A stretch of 64,000 nucleotides of DNA, taken from positions 159,348 to 223,347 of the forward strand of contig NZ_FPAC01000004.1 of assembly GCF_900116105.1 (NCBI RefSeq), in the 5' to 3' direction. Origin of the DNA: Paenibacillus sp. 453mf (GTDB taxonomy: Bacteria > Bacillota > Bacilli > Paenibacillales > Paenibacillaceae). The notes below the pieces were generated by a model. It made no database searches, was not told where the DNA came from, and saw nothing but the letters and a program-made list of their open reading frames with translations. A program made the translations under genes and the position numbers. Numbering within the stretch: the stretch's first letter is position 1; each line of letters starts with the position of its first letter. Shown here piece by piece: positions 36,245 through 44,736 of this stretch.

Positions 36245-37201
36245 TTGAGGCTCGCATTATTAGAAAATAAAAATATAAGCAAAGTTATAACCGTTGCCGA
36301 CTATATACCTGATTTCAGAGATTCATTATTTTGTCCAACCGACGGATGTAATTGCAAGTTGGTTTACGTTAATAGTAATATGCATGAACCATATTTCCGC
36401 TCCCATAGAAATCATAGTCATTCTAGTAGCTGTCCTTATATTATTGACTCTTACAATCAACAAGCAGAAAATATTACCTGCTATATCGATGGGTGTTTAC
36501 AAGTAGCCGATTATGAAGTTTACTTGTATGACTATTATGCCCCACCTATTAATCAAGAGTTTATGGAACTGGATTTCACATGTCCTTACCTTTGTGAACA
36601 CCACATGAGTGAAAATGAAAGACAAGCTATAGGAAAGAGAGTACCAAGAGGTTCAGTAACTTATCCTTACTCTAATAAAAATCGAGCACAAGGATATACA
36701 AAATACATTCCTATAAATAAAAGTTCCATTATTCTTGATTCGGCTAATTATCAAAACCATAAAGAAATTAACCTTGAAGTCCTCGATGTCAATGCGCAAT
36801 TAATTAAATATTTAGCCATGTATCCTGAACTACTAAGGGAGATTGACCCAAGGAAATTCGAAGAAGTTGTCGCTGAAATTTTTCACAAAAAGGGCTTCAC
36901 AGTTACACTTACTCCTAGAACTAGAGATGGTGGCAAAGATATCTATGCAATCCAAAATGGAATGTTTGGTCGTCAATTATTTGTAATAGAATGCAAGAGA
37001 TATAGCAGCACAAATAAAGTAGGGGTTGAACTAGTCAGAGGAATTTATGGGGTAAAAGTAGCAGAACGAGCAACTGCCGCAATGCTTGTGACAACATCCA
37101 CTTTCTCTAAAGATGCAATCGATTTTGCTTCTCCCTTAAAATATGAATTATCACTAAAGGATTACACCGATTTAAAATCTTGGTTGAAAGAGTATAAATA
37201 G
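36245..37201 (+). CDS. Mrr-like restriction endonuclease with CoiA-like Cys/His N-terminus
   Basis: 318 residues from a TTG start (GGAGG 9 bases upstream). The N-terminal third holds F-C-P-T-D-G-C-N-C-K-L-V-Y-V then P-Y-F-R-S-H-R-N-H-S-H-S-S-S-C, like the zinc-binding front of CoiA-type competence nucleases. Two further Cys/His clusters follow (T-C-Y-I-D-G-C; C-P-Y-L-C-E-H-H). The C-terminal 110 residues are an Mrr-type PD-(D/E)xK nuclease: F-E-E-V-V-A-E-I-F, G-G-K-D-I-Y-A near 227 and I-E-C-K-R-Y near 248. Mrr enzymes cut methylated foreign DNA. No methyltransferase lies beside it, so type IV restriction is likely; target unknown. It converges on herA. Confidence 0.82.
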   Translation: MRLALLENKNISKVITVADYIPDFRDSLFCPTDGCNCKLVYVNSNMHEPYFRSHRNHSHSSSCPYIIDSYNQQAENITCYIDGCLQVADYEVYLYDYYAPPINQEFMELDFTCPYLCEHHMSENERQAIGKRVPRGSVTYPYSNKNRAQGYTKYIPINKSSIILDSANYQNHKEINLEVLDVNAQLIKYLAMYPELLREIDPRKFEEVVAEIFHKKGFTVTLTPRTRDGGKDIYAIQNGMFGRQLFVIECKRYSSTNKVGVELVRGIYGVKVAERATAAMLVTTSTFSKDAIDFASPLKYELSLKDYTDLKSWLKEYK

Positions 37202-37213
37202 CCATAAAAAATA

Positions 37214-37254
37214 AAGTAGGCGTCTTCTCTCATGAAGATCCTACTTCATTTTTT
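37214..37254. terminator. Bidirectional terminator between the Mrr-like and herA genes
   Basis: Arms AAGTAGG (37214-37220) and CCTACTT (37240-37246) with further pairing TCTTC/GAAGA inside. TTTTTT follows on the plus strand and a T-rich tail on the minus strand. It serves both convergent genes. Confidence 0.85.
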
Positions 37255-37270
37255 AATAACATGCTTATTC

Positions 37271-39361
37271 TTAAATCCTACTGAATCTGTAGTTGTTTTT
37301 AATTTGGGAATTAAAAAACTTACCATGGGATTCAGCTGCAAGCAACTCTGTGTGAAGAGTTTCCGGTACATCGTAATACTGATAAACTAGTCCATGATTA
37401 AACTCAATTTCTAAGGTCATGCTATCTGCTTCATAACCTATACTCAGAATATTTGATGAAGTAACCATTTCTCTCACCATATCAGTCATCTCTCCTTCGT
37501 TTACTACTGGTAATCGTTTAATATTTTCAACAATTCTTTGTGATCGCACCTTTTTTTGTCTCCATAATGTGAGAACTTCTTTATAATCACCCTGTACACG
37601 ATTATTTGACCATTTTGCTGTAACATCGGGATCAAGACTATCAGGGCGACGTCCGAACGGAGGAGGGGAAATAATTGTTCTCATTGGCAACCTTACAGAC
37701 TCACCAATAATTATAGCTTCACCTGTCCGCAAGGTTGGTAGCATCCCCATAAGTCCCTCAAAACTATCAGAAACAGCACCTAAAACATGATTGCGATCTG
37801 AAGAATTATTCATTCTTAATGCAAATAATGTTCCACATTGAGATAGTATTGTGCTATCTATTTCGGATGGTCTTTGACTTACAAGCATCATACCAATACC
37901 GTATTTCCGACCTTCCTTAACAATTTTTCGAACCCCATCAATTGCAATACCACGAGAGTCTTTTCCAAGATAAGTATGGGCCTCTTCTAGAACTACTAGT
38001 AAAGGTCGTTCTCTCCCACCTTCAGGTTGATTTCTAGACCAAAATAGTGAATCGTACAATATTCTTATTAAAATGCCTATTAAAGTATCTAAAATTGATG
38101 ATGGCATACCGGAAAGATCAAAAATACTTATACTCTCTTCCGATCCAACCCATGTTTCTAAAAGCGCATCCAAATCTTTATTTGTTTTTCCATCTAAATT
38201 AACTGACCAATCGTCAGCATTAAATAAAAATTCATATCGTGGGTCTTTAAGTAATGACGCTAAACCTTCTAACGGTTTACGGATATTTTTACCTCTATTA
38301 CTTAAGTAGATTTTTGTTGCCCCTTGTGCTTGGGTATGTGGCATGTAAATCGGAGGTACTACTTTTAAAGAATCCCCTTTTTGCACTGGATTCCCATCTT
38401 CCCCCAGTAATAGGGCTTCATTTTCTTCTGAGTGACTACCTTGAACATAATGTGTGCTTATTTCTGCCCTGTATAGATCAAACCAAAGTTTATGTATACT
38501 AAACGGAATTGGTGTATCAACGGTCAACGAGTCTTCATTAATTCCTTCGTACTCCTGTCTTTTTAGCGTTTGTAGTTTCAACTCGTATATTTTATCGATG
38601 AGAGCATTTCTGCCACTACCTTCAAGACCTCCAAATGCAACAGAAAGAAATTCATCACAAGTTAATGCCCAGTAAGGAATACTCAGTTTTAGTTCATTAT
38701 TAGAAGGAGTAACTTTATATACTTTTGCTTTTCCCTTGAATGCTGCTGCATACTCACCATGAATGTCAAAAACAATAATTCTAGCCGAAGGAAATTGACT
38801 CATATCTGATATCCGCTGAAGAATACTAGTTACGGTAGTGGATTTCCCTGAGCCTGTTGACCCCAAAACTGCGCTATGCCTAGTTACTAAAGTATCTATA
38901 TTAACCAATGCAGGAATAGAGTCAACGCTTGCAATATTTCCAAGACTAATATACTTCTTATTTTGAGTCCCATAAATTTTCTTCAAATCAGGCTCAGTAA
39001 CAATATGCACCTTGTCTCCGATAGTAGGATATTGTGATACTCCACGTTCAAACTCCTTCTTAATCCCTTCTTCCCCAACTAGTTGGACTGATATCCATCT
39101 ATGTCCATATGGCTCTACTTCCAATAATTTATCGGGGACTGCACCCGCTCCTACTTGGGAGACGATTCCGAAGAGATTTATGTATCCAATTGGGATTCTC
39201 ACAAAACTACCAATTTGACCTATTCTATAACCTTGTCCATCGACAAATTTAAGACTAGAAATTGTATTAATATCGAGAACAACTCTTATATTTGCTCCAT
39301 TAACATCTTGTACTGTTCCTATATAAGTAGAGGCTTCAGTCATTCTGTTTACTCCAATCAT
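37271..39361 (-). CDS. herA: HerA-type ATPase of a SIR2-HerA (Nezha-like) system, with C-terminal KTSC-like domain
   Basis: 696 residues. An N-terminal beta-barrel HAS domain (about 1-125) precedes a HerA/FtsK-like motor: Walker A G-S-T-G-S-G-K-S-T near 167, Walker B L-L-V-V-L-E-E-A-H near 458, sensor V-S-Q-R-P-S-E-I-D. The last 65 residues (about 632-696) match the KTSC domain: I-G-Y, L-E-I-E-F-N-H-G, V-Y-Q-Y-Y-D-V-P, S-H-G-K-F-F-N-S-Q-I. HerA forms hexamers; with SIR2 it makes a large anti-phage complex that depletes NAD+ and may also act on DNA. Its start lies inside the sir2 gene end (26-base overlap), so expression is coupled. AT-rich relative to core genes. Confidence 0.9.
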   Translation of the reverse strand: MIGVNRMTEASTYIGTVQDVNGANIRVVLDINTISSLKFVDGQGYRIGQIGSFVRIPIGYINLFGIVSQVGAGAVPDKLLEVEPYGHRWISVQLVGEEGIKKEFERGVSQYPTIGDKVHIVTEPDLKKIYGTQNKKYISLGNIASVDSIPALVNIDTLVTRHSAVLGSTGSGKSTTVTSILQRISDMSQFPSARIIVFDIHGEYAAAFKGKAKVYKVTPSNNELKLSIPYWALTCDEFLSVAFGGLEGSGRNALIDKIYELKLQTLKRQEYEGINEDSLTVDTPIPFSIHKLWFDLYRAEISTHYVQGSHSEENEALLLGEDGNPVQKGDSLKVVPPIYMPHTQAQGATKIYLSNRGKNIRKPLEGLASLLKDPRYEFLFNADDWSVNLDGKTNKDLDALLETWVGSEESISIFDLSGMPSSILDTLIGILIRILYDSLFWSRNQPEGGRERPLLVVLEEAHTYLGKDSRGIAIDGVRKIVKEGRKYGIGMMLVSQRPSEIDSTILSQCGTLFALRMNNSSDRNHVLGAVSDSFEGLMGMLPTLRTGEAIIIGESVRLPMRTIISPPPFGRRPDSLDPDVTAKWSNNRVQGDYKEVLTLWRQKKVRSQRIVENIKRLPVVNEGEMTDMVREMVTSSNILSIGYEADSMTLEIEFNHGLVYQYYDVPETLHTELLAAESHGKFFNSQIKNNYRFSRI

Positions 39362-40481
39362 ACTGACTTATCTCTTCTAGAAATGAAGCCAGGTGTTGAA
39401 AATCGCCTAATTTAAAAAACAAGAGAGGATCGTTATCTTGAGAAGATTGTGGATCTGGCTTCCATTCGCCCTCTTTCTTACCAATTATGGCTCTATCCTT
39501 GGCGAGTAAAATTAAATTACTTCTTTTTAACGCCATATCCTTAGCTTCTTGATAATTCTCTAATACATCGTATTGTAGGCCATATATTAATGCATTAGGA
39601 TTTGTTTGTAATCCTTGCGATAAAACCTCATTAATATGCTGATCTTTATAAGAGTAACCACAAGTAATCAGGATAGCGGAAGGTTGGTTTAAAAATAACT
39701 TTAACTGATCCATCATTACCAAATATGGCATTTTCCTACTTTGATCATACTTTAAATGTGATGGATGAATTAATGAACATCCTTTGCTTGGAGTACCTCT
39801 CCATATTGTTTGAGTTTGTTTATCTAATTGCCAGTTTATTGAGCCATGCAACTTCCAAAGTTTAGACCATCTTGATGGAAGTTTATTTTCTTCTATTGTT
39901 CTAATATCAAAGAAGGCTCTTTTAGAACCAACAAACCCATCGAAATATGGTACATTTAGCTCTTCCAGCGCCTGCTCCATTAGCAAGTCATAATTTGTTG
40001 TAAAAATTTCCACCTGGTGTTCTCGATTAATCGAATTAATCCATGCAGCTATTTTATGGTAAGGTGTTGCGTTGCCTGGTAAATCCACATTAACTTCTTC
40101 CTCGATTAGTTCACAAATCGATTCTTCTAATGCATTAATAACTGAATTTTCCACATCATGAATTTTACCACTCATAGGTATCTGCTGAAGAAGCCGTATG
40201 TAGCTTAAAATATCTTCGATTGTTGGATTAGGGATAGTAGTTTTTAAGTTTTGTATTATTTTCATTAATAAGGAGTCAGGATTTCCACCAAATGAATCAG
40301 AAATTTTTCTAGTTAATCCTGCTACATCAGGAATTAAAGGTGCGTCATTATGTCGAATAGAAACGGGACAACCAGCGGCAATGATAAATGCGATTGGCCT
40401 CTTATCTTCTGACAAGACATGCTTTAATAAACTTAGTTGTTGTGTTGTGTCATAGTATGAGGCTGTAATAGAATGATCCAT
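39336..40481 (-). CDS. SIR2-domain NADase of a SIR2-HerA (Nezha-like) anti-phage system
   Basis: 381 residues. SIR2-like Rossmann fold: I-I-A-A-G-C-P-V-S near residue 32 (variant of the G-A-G-x-S loop), the NAD-binding T-T-N-Y-D near 160 and the catalytic-type L-H-G-S-I-N near 210, then a C-G-Y-S-Y-K-D segment near 270. The zinc Cys set of protein deacetylases is absent, as in defence SIR2 proteins that hydrolyse NAD+ upon infection. AGGAG precedes the ATG. It is followed by and overlaps herA, the gene order of the SIR2-HerA system known from Paenibacillus. Expected result of triggering: NAD+ loss and abortive infection. Confidence 0.9.
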   Translation of the reverse strand: MDHSITASYYDTTQQLSLLKHVLSEDKRPIAFIIAAGCPVSIRHNDAPLIPDVAGLTRKISDSFGGNPDSLLMKIIQNLKTTIPNPTIEDILSYIRLLQQIPMSGKIHDVENSVINALEESICELIEEEVNVDLPGNATPYHKIAAWINSINREHQVEIFTTNYDLLMEQALEELNVPYFDGFVGSKRAFFDIRTIEENKLPSRWSKLWKLHGSINWQLDKQTQTIWRGTPSKGCSLIHPSHLKYDQSRKMPYLVMMDQLKLFLNQPSAILITCGYSYKDQHINEVLSQGLQTNPNALIYGLQYDVLENYQEAKDMALKRSNLILLAKDRAIIGKKEGEWKPDPQSSQDNDPLLFFKLGDFQHLASFLEEISQYDWSKQND

Positions 40482-40793
40482 TTTAAGTGCTCCTCTTTAT
40501 TTTTAAATACGACAATTAATTCCAAATTATTCCTCTATAATATCATAATTCCGACAACTTCAGATAGAGGTTTTGATGTAAATTTTTCAGCTAATAGAAT
40601 AATCTTAGCTAAGGGATGTACCATTAGTTTCCTAAGATGATAACCACTTTTGTGCGTACAAATGAACTCTTAAATTTTTGGGCAGGAAAAACAAAGGTAA
40701 ACCCTGCTGCGACAAGAAAGAGCGAATCATTCGGCACTAGGTGGGGGTCATTTTTGATATGCACTTTAATCCTTTCTAAAGGTCTTCTAAAAT

Positions 40794-40824
40794 AAAAAAA
40801 CCATCCAAAGAGAAGAAGATGGCT
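40794..40824 (-). terminator. Terminator downstream of the resolvase remnant
   Basis: On the minus strand GCCATC pairs with GATGGT (one G-T wobble) around an 11-base loop and runs into TTTTTTT. The 40482-40793 stretch upstream of sir2 shows no gene. Confidence 0.6.
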
Positions 40825-40855
40825 TAACCTGTCTCAGGCTTGATGAAGCCTTTAA

Positions 40856-41100
40856 CTAACTTTTTTGTTCTTTACGTCTATTTATTTCGCGGTAAAGTGA
40901 ACCTTTACTCACTTCTGTCATTTCTTCAATTTGTGCAATGGTGAACTCTTTACTTTCATAAAGTTTAATCGCTTTATCAAGTTTCTTTTTATCAGTCATC
41001 GGACGACCGCCCTTACGCCCACGCGCTCTAGCCGCTTCAACCCCGCTACAGTTCGTTTACGAATAATTGAACGTTCAAATTCAGCAAAGACCGCCATCAT
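40856..41100 (-). pseudogene. Serine resolvase remnant (C-terminal half)
   Basis: The minus strand codes for M-M-A-V-F-A-E-F-E-R-S-I-I-R-K-R-T, the helix following the catalytic domain of small resolvases, then after a one-base shift V-E-A-A-R-A-R-G-R-K-G-G-R-P and a helix-turn-helix with I-A-Q-I-E-E-M-T-E-V-S-K-G-S-L-Y-R. The catalytic half with the Ser is missing. So this is the tail of a Tn3- or plasmid-type resolvase, truncated and frameshifted. Confidence 0.8.
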
Positions 41101-41127
41101 GCCGATTCACCAAGGAGGGCGATCATA

Positions 41128-41292
41128 TTGAAAGTTACTGTAAAATTCACTTCTGAAAATAATCTTCAAACTATAATGCTAGGGCTTCTAAAATCCCGAA
41201 TTGACACATTGATAGAACAGTCATACGATATTAGGCAAGCGAATACTGTCACATCTCAAAAACATGATTCCAAAGGGGGAAAATGTGCATGA
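41128..41292 (+). CDS. Small 54-residue protein coupled to the serine recombinase
   Basis: TTG start with AAGGAGGG 8 bases upstream; the frame ends at TGA 41290-41292, overlapping the first codons of the recombinase. Product begins M-K-V-T-V-K-F-T-S-E-N-N-L-Q-T and is short and soluble. The strong ribosome site and the overlap suggest a real gene, perhaps an accessory factor of the recombinase. I know no family for it. Confidence 0.5.
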   Translation: MKVTVKFTSENNLQTIMLGLLKSRIDTLIEQSYDIRQANTVTSQKHDSKGGKCA

Positions 41293-42805
41293 GATGTGCC
41301 ATTTATGCAAGGGTAAGTACAGGATTAGATAGTCAGAAGGATAGCCTTGAAAGTCAAGTTTCGTACTTTGAAGACTCCATTCAGCAAAAAGGTTGGGAAC
41401 TGGTTGATATTTATGCCGATGAAAGAATTACTGGTACAAGTACCGCCCAACGTGAAGAACTAAAACGACTTATGCGAGATGCAGAAAAGAAGCTTTTTGA
41501 TGTAGTCCTAATCAAAGCATTGTCAAGGCTATCTCGTGATACAGCCGACACTCTAAACATCGTCAGAACTCTTAATAGCTACGATGTGATGCTGTTTTCT
41601 TCAAGGGAAGGCGAAATAAAAAGACGAGTTACAGCTTACTGTTATTTCAGCGGTAAACTAACGGCAAAGCGAGGATACGTCACACAACGTTAGTTGGGGG
41701 ATAGCAGTCAAATCACGTAATGGCATCTTTCATGGTACGCCGCCATTTGGCTACGACAAAGTGAAGCCGGGAAAATTAGTTCCCAGTGTCACTCACGCCC
41801 CCACTGTACAGTTAATATTCGACCTCTACCTAAACAAGGGGATGGGCGTTCAAGCAATAGCCAATTACTTGAATGATGAATTAGGCGTACTTCCTTCGAG
41901 AAAAAACACAAAGAAGTGGTATGATTCCTCTATACGCTGGATGCTAACTAACCGTCACTATATTGGCGACTTGGTACAAGGACGTTCTATGGTGGATAGT
42001 AAGGACAAAATCCATCTTCAAAAAAAGGGCTACAAGAAGCGGCATAAGATTGACGAGAACGATTGGATTGTCATTCCTAACCAACATGAACCGCTCATTA
42101 TTCGAGAGCAGTTTGAAGCTGTTCAAGAAAAAATGAAACAAAAAGCCAATCGAATATTTAGAGGCAGAGGACGCAAATCATTATTTGCTAGAGTTGCGTT
42201 CTGTGCCGATTGTGGAGCGGGAATGAATTATAAGAATGACCGACATTCCTACGTATGCTCAACGTATCAGAAGAACGGCTCAAAAAAGTGTTCGTCTCAT
42301 ATCATCAAGCATGAACCTTCTAAAACAAGCTGTATTAGCCAATCTGAAGGAACTAATTGATAACTCGCTCAACATGCAATCATTAGTGGACGTTACAATC
42401 CAAAGAGCAGGAATCAAGAAAAACAACGCCGTTAAGGAACTCGATAAGGTTCAGCGTGAAATCAGCAAACTGGACAGGGAACTTGTACAGCTTACGAGGA
42501 AATGGACGAGCGGCGATATTGATAAGGAATTGTTCAATGCTTGTTCTGTGGCGGTCAAGAACGAACGCCAAGCACTAGAAGAACGAGGGGCGCGACTTCA
42601 ATCAGAAATCGCCCACGAACACGATACAGAATCTCGTGTATCAGCGTTTAAGGCGGAGTTAATGAAGTTCATCGCGCTAGACGTTAGTAACGAGGAAATC
42701 CTGCGAGATATGATTCACAAGATGATTAACCGTGTGGACGTTCACGAAGACGGTTCAATCGAAATTACGTACAACTTCCAAAACCCACTAAAACAAGGGG
42801 CGTAG
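41283..42805 (+). pseudogene. Large serine recombinase, decayed (two frameshifts and a stop)
   Basis: Restored, the product has about 505 residues. Part one has the catalytic domain: I-Y-A-R-V-S-T with the active Ser and L-S-R-L-S-R-D. A frameshift near the A run at about 41618 and an in-frame TAA at 41659-41661 interrupt it. Part two resumes with S-W-G-I-A-V-K-S-R-N-G-I-F-H-G-T-P-P-F-G-Y and includes the recombinase domain and a zinc ribbon (F-C-A-D-C-G...Y-V-C-S-T). A second shift near 42310 leads to the coiled-coil part three. Such enzymes integrate phages and genomic islands. It ends one base before the convergent rlmD stop. Confidence 0.88.
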
Positions 42806-42824
42806 CCTATTTAGGCTCGCCCCT
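42796..42824. terminator. Hairpin at the recombinase / rlmD junction
   Basis: AGGGGCG-t-AGCCTA (42796-42809) pairs with TAGGCT-CGCCCCT (42812-42824), a 13-bp stem with one bulge and a two-base spacing. Both convergent stop codons lie inside it. On the minus strand TTGTTTT follows, so it can end rlmD transcripts. Confidence 0.7.
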
Positions 42825-44609
42825 CCATTCCATCAATAATACGCACTCCACATGCACCGTATGCGGGAACATGTCCACCGGCGTCACCTCTACCGTCTTA
42901 AACCCGCCGTCCTCCAGGACGCGCAGATCGCGTGCCAGTGTCGATGGATTACACGACACATAGACCACACGCTCGGGACGCATCTCCAGAATCGTATCCA
43001 AGAGTCTTGGGTCACAGCCTTTACGCGGGGGATCAACGACGATCACGTCTGGCGTGATACCTTGTTCCTTCCACTGCGGAATCACATCCTCGGATGGACC
43101 TGCCTCGAAGGTGGCGTTCGTGATTTCGTTCAGATCCGCATTCTTCTTCGCATCCTCAATCGCTTCCTTCACGATCTCTACGCCGTAGACATGCTTAGCA
43201 TGCTGGGCAAGGAACAGTGAGATGGTACCGATTCCGCAGTAGGCGTCAATGACGGTCTCTTTTCCAGTTAGCCCTGCGTACTCCACCGTCTTGCCATACA
43301 GCACCTCGGTCTGTACCGGATTAACTTGATAGAAGGAACGCGCTGATATCGCGAACTTGATGTCCCCAATGTAGTCATAGATGACTTCACTGCCCCAGAG
43401 CACACGGGTAACATCACCGAAGATGACGTTCGTCTTCTTGGTATTGACGTTCTGACAGATACTGGTCACCTGTGGAAGCTGCTCCCGAATGCCATGAATC
43501 CACGCTTCTACATGGGGAATGCTGTCTCCGTTCGTGACGAGTACAAGCATCATCTCACCGGTGCGGAAAGCCTTCTTCACAACCACATGGCGAAGCAGCC
43601 CTTTACCTGTTTCTTCATTATATGCTCTAATTCCGACACTGCGGCCAATCTGCTTAACCCGCTCTACGACCTCGTCGTTATGCTCATGCTGAATCATACA
43701 GCGCTCCATGTCCACGATGCGGTGACTGCCCTTGGCATAGAAGCCGCCGATCAGGCCGCCGTCGATTTCACCCATCGGCACCTGTGCCTTGTTCCGGTAA
43801 CGCCATGGCTCCTGCATACCTAATGTCTTAAGCACTTGAATCCCTTCATACACAGGCTTGTCCCCAGCACTGTGAGTATCTTCCATATCCGAAGACAAGT
43901 TATCCACTTGTGGATGAGTCTTCATCTCTGCTACATTCAGCTTGCCGATCCGGGTCAAGTTATCCACGACAATCTGACGCTTCCATTCCAGCTGTCCTTC
44001 GTAGCTCATATGCTGCAGCTGGCAGCCTCCGCATTGATCATAGATCGGACACGGTGCAGCGACACGGTCCTTGCTTGCTGTGATGATCTCCAGCAGCTTC
44101 GCATAACCATACTGCTTCTTCGTCTTGAGCACCTTCACACGGACCTTCTCACCCGGAAGTGCTCCAGCAACAAACAAGGTATATCCTTCCGTACGGCCTA
44201 CACCCTCACCATCATGATTCATCCCGATGATCTCAATGACAGTTTCGTCGTTCTTTGCAACGGGCAGCCCTAACTCTGCCGCAATATCTCGTGATGCCTG
44301 CTGATTTCTTCCCGAGCCAAGGCCGCTGTTCTTGTCTCTACTTCTTCTAGATGTGCGGCTTCCGTTCTTCTCCGAACTTCGAGAGCTCCCTCCTGCCTGT
44401 CCAGAACCAGCAGAAAAAGATGCCTCGCCTTGCGGCTGCATCCCTGTTCTTGTTGCTGCTCCAGTCTGCTTGTTACCTGTCTTCCCGGCACGATGATCCT
44501 TCCCTTGAAGACGTCCTCCACTAGCCTTACCTGCTCCTGCATTAGCTGCTACAGCCTTTACTTCACTGCTCCGGCGGTTTTTTCCACGACCGCTGCGGTT
44601 GTTGTTCAT
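42807..44609 (-). CDS. rlmD: 23S rRNA (uracil-5-)-methyltransferase RlmD/RlmCD type
   Basis: 600 residues; relatives have about 450-470. The first 115 residues are a low-complexity Gly/Ser/Arg/Lys/Gln tail, probably disordered and RNA-binding. Then a TRAM domain (about 120-178), an iron-sulfur Cys cluster (C-P-I-Y-D-Q-C-G-G-C-Q-L-Q-H near 183), the SAM site D-A-Y-C-G-I-G-T-I near 460 and the catalytic Cys in V-Y-V-S-C-N-P-S near 548. It methylates uridines in 23S rRNA (U747/U1939 type) using SAM. An insert of about 20 residues (V-D-N-L-S-S-D-M-E-D) follows the Cys cluster. It follows dagK, the order seen at dgkB-rlmCD in Bacillus subtilis. Confidence 0.92.
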   Translation of the reverse strand: MNNNRSGRGKNRRSSEVKAVAANAGAGKASGGRLQGKDHRAGKTGNKQTGAATRTGMQPQGEASFSAGSGQAGGSSRSSEKNGSRTSRRSRDKNSGLGSGRNQQASRDIAAELGLPVAKNDETVIEIIGMNHDGEGVGRTEGYTLFVAGALPGEKVRVKVLKTKKQYGYAKLLEIITASKDRVAAPCPIYDQCGGCQLQHMSYEGQLEWKRQIVVDNLTRIGKLNVAEMKTHPQVDNLSSDMEDTHSAGDKPVYEGIQVLKTLGMQEPWRYRNKAQVPMGEIDGGLIGGFYAKGSHRIVDMERCMIQHEHNDEVVERVKQIGRSVGIRAYNEETGKGLLRHVVVKKAFRTGEMMLVLVTNGDSIPHVEAWIHGIREQLPQVTSICQNVNTKKTNVIFGDVTRVLWGSEVIYDYIGDIKFAISARSFYQVNPVQTEVLYGKTVEYAGLTGKETVIDAYCGIGTISLFLAQHAKHVYGVEIVKEAIEDAKKNADLNEITNATFEAGPSEDVIPQWKEQGITPDVIVVDPPRKGCDPRLLDTILEMRPERVVYVSCNPSTLARDLRVLEDGGFKTVEVTPVDMFPHTVHVECVLLMEWRGEPK

Positions 44610-44736
44610 CTTTGCGTAATTCCTCTCATTTGTTGATTTTGTTCCCTAATGTAATTTACTTCCAGTTGTTACTCCATTAACAATTCAGCAGTATACTGAA
44701 TCAGATTTCACATTCATTATAAATGCCTGCTTCAAT

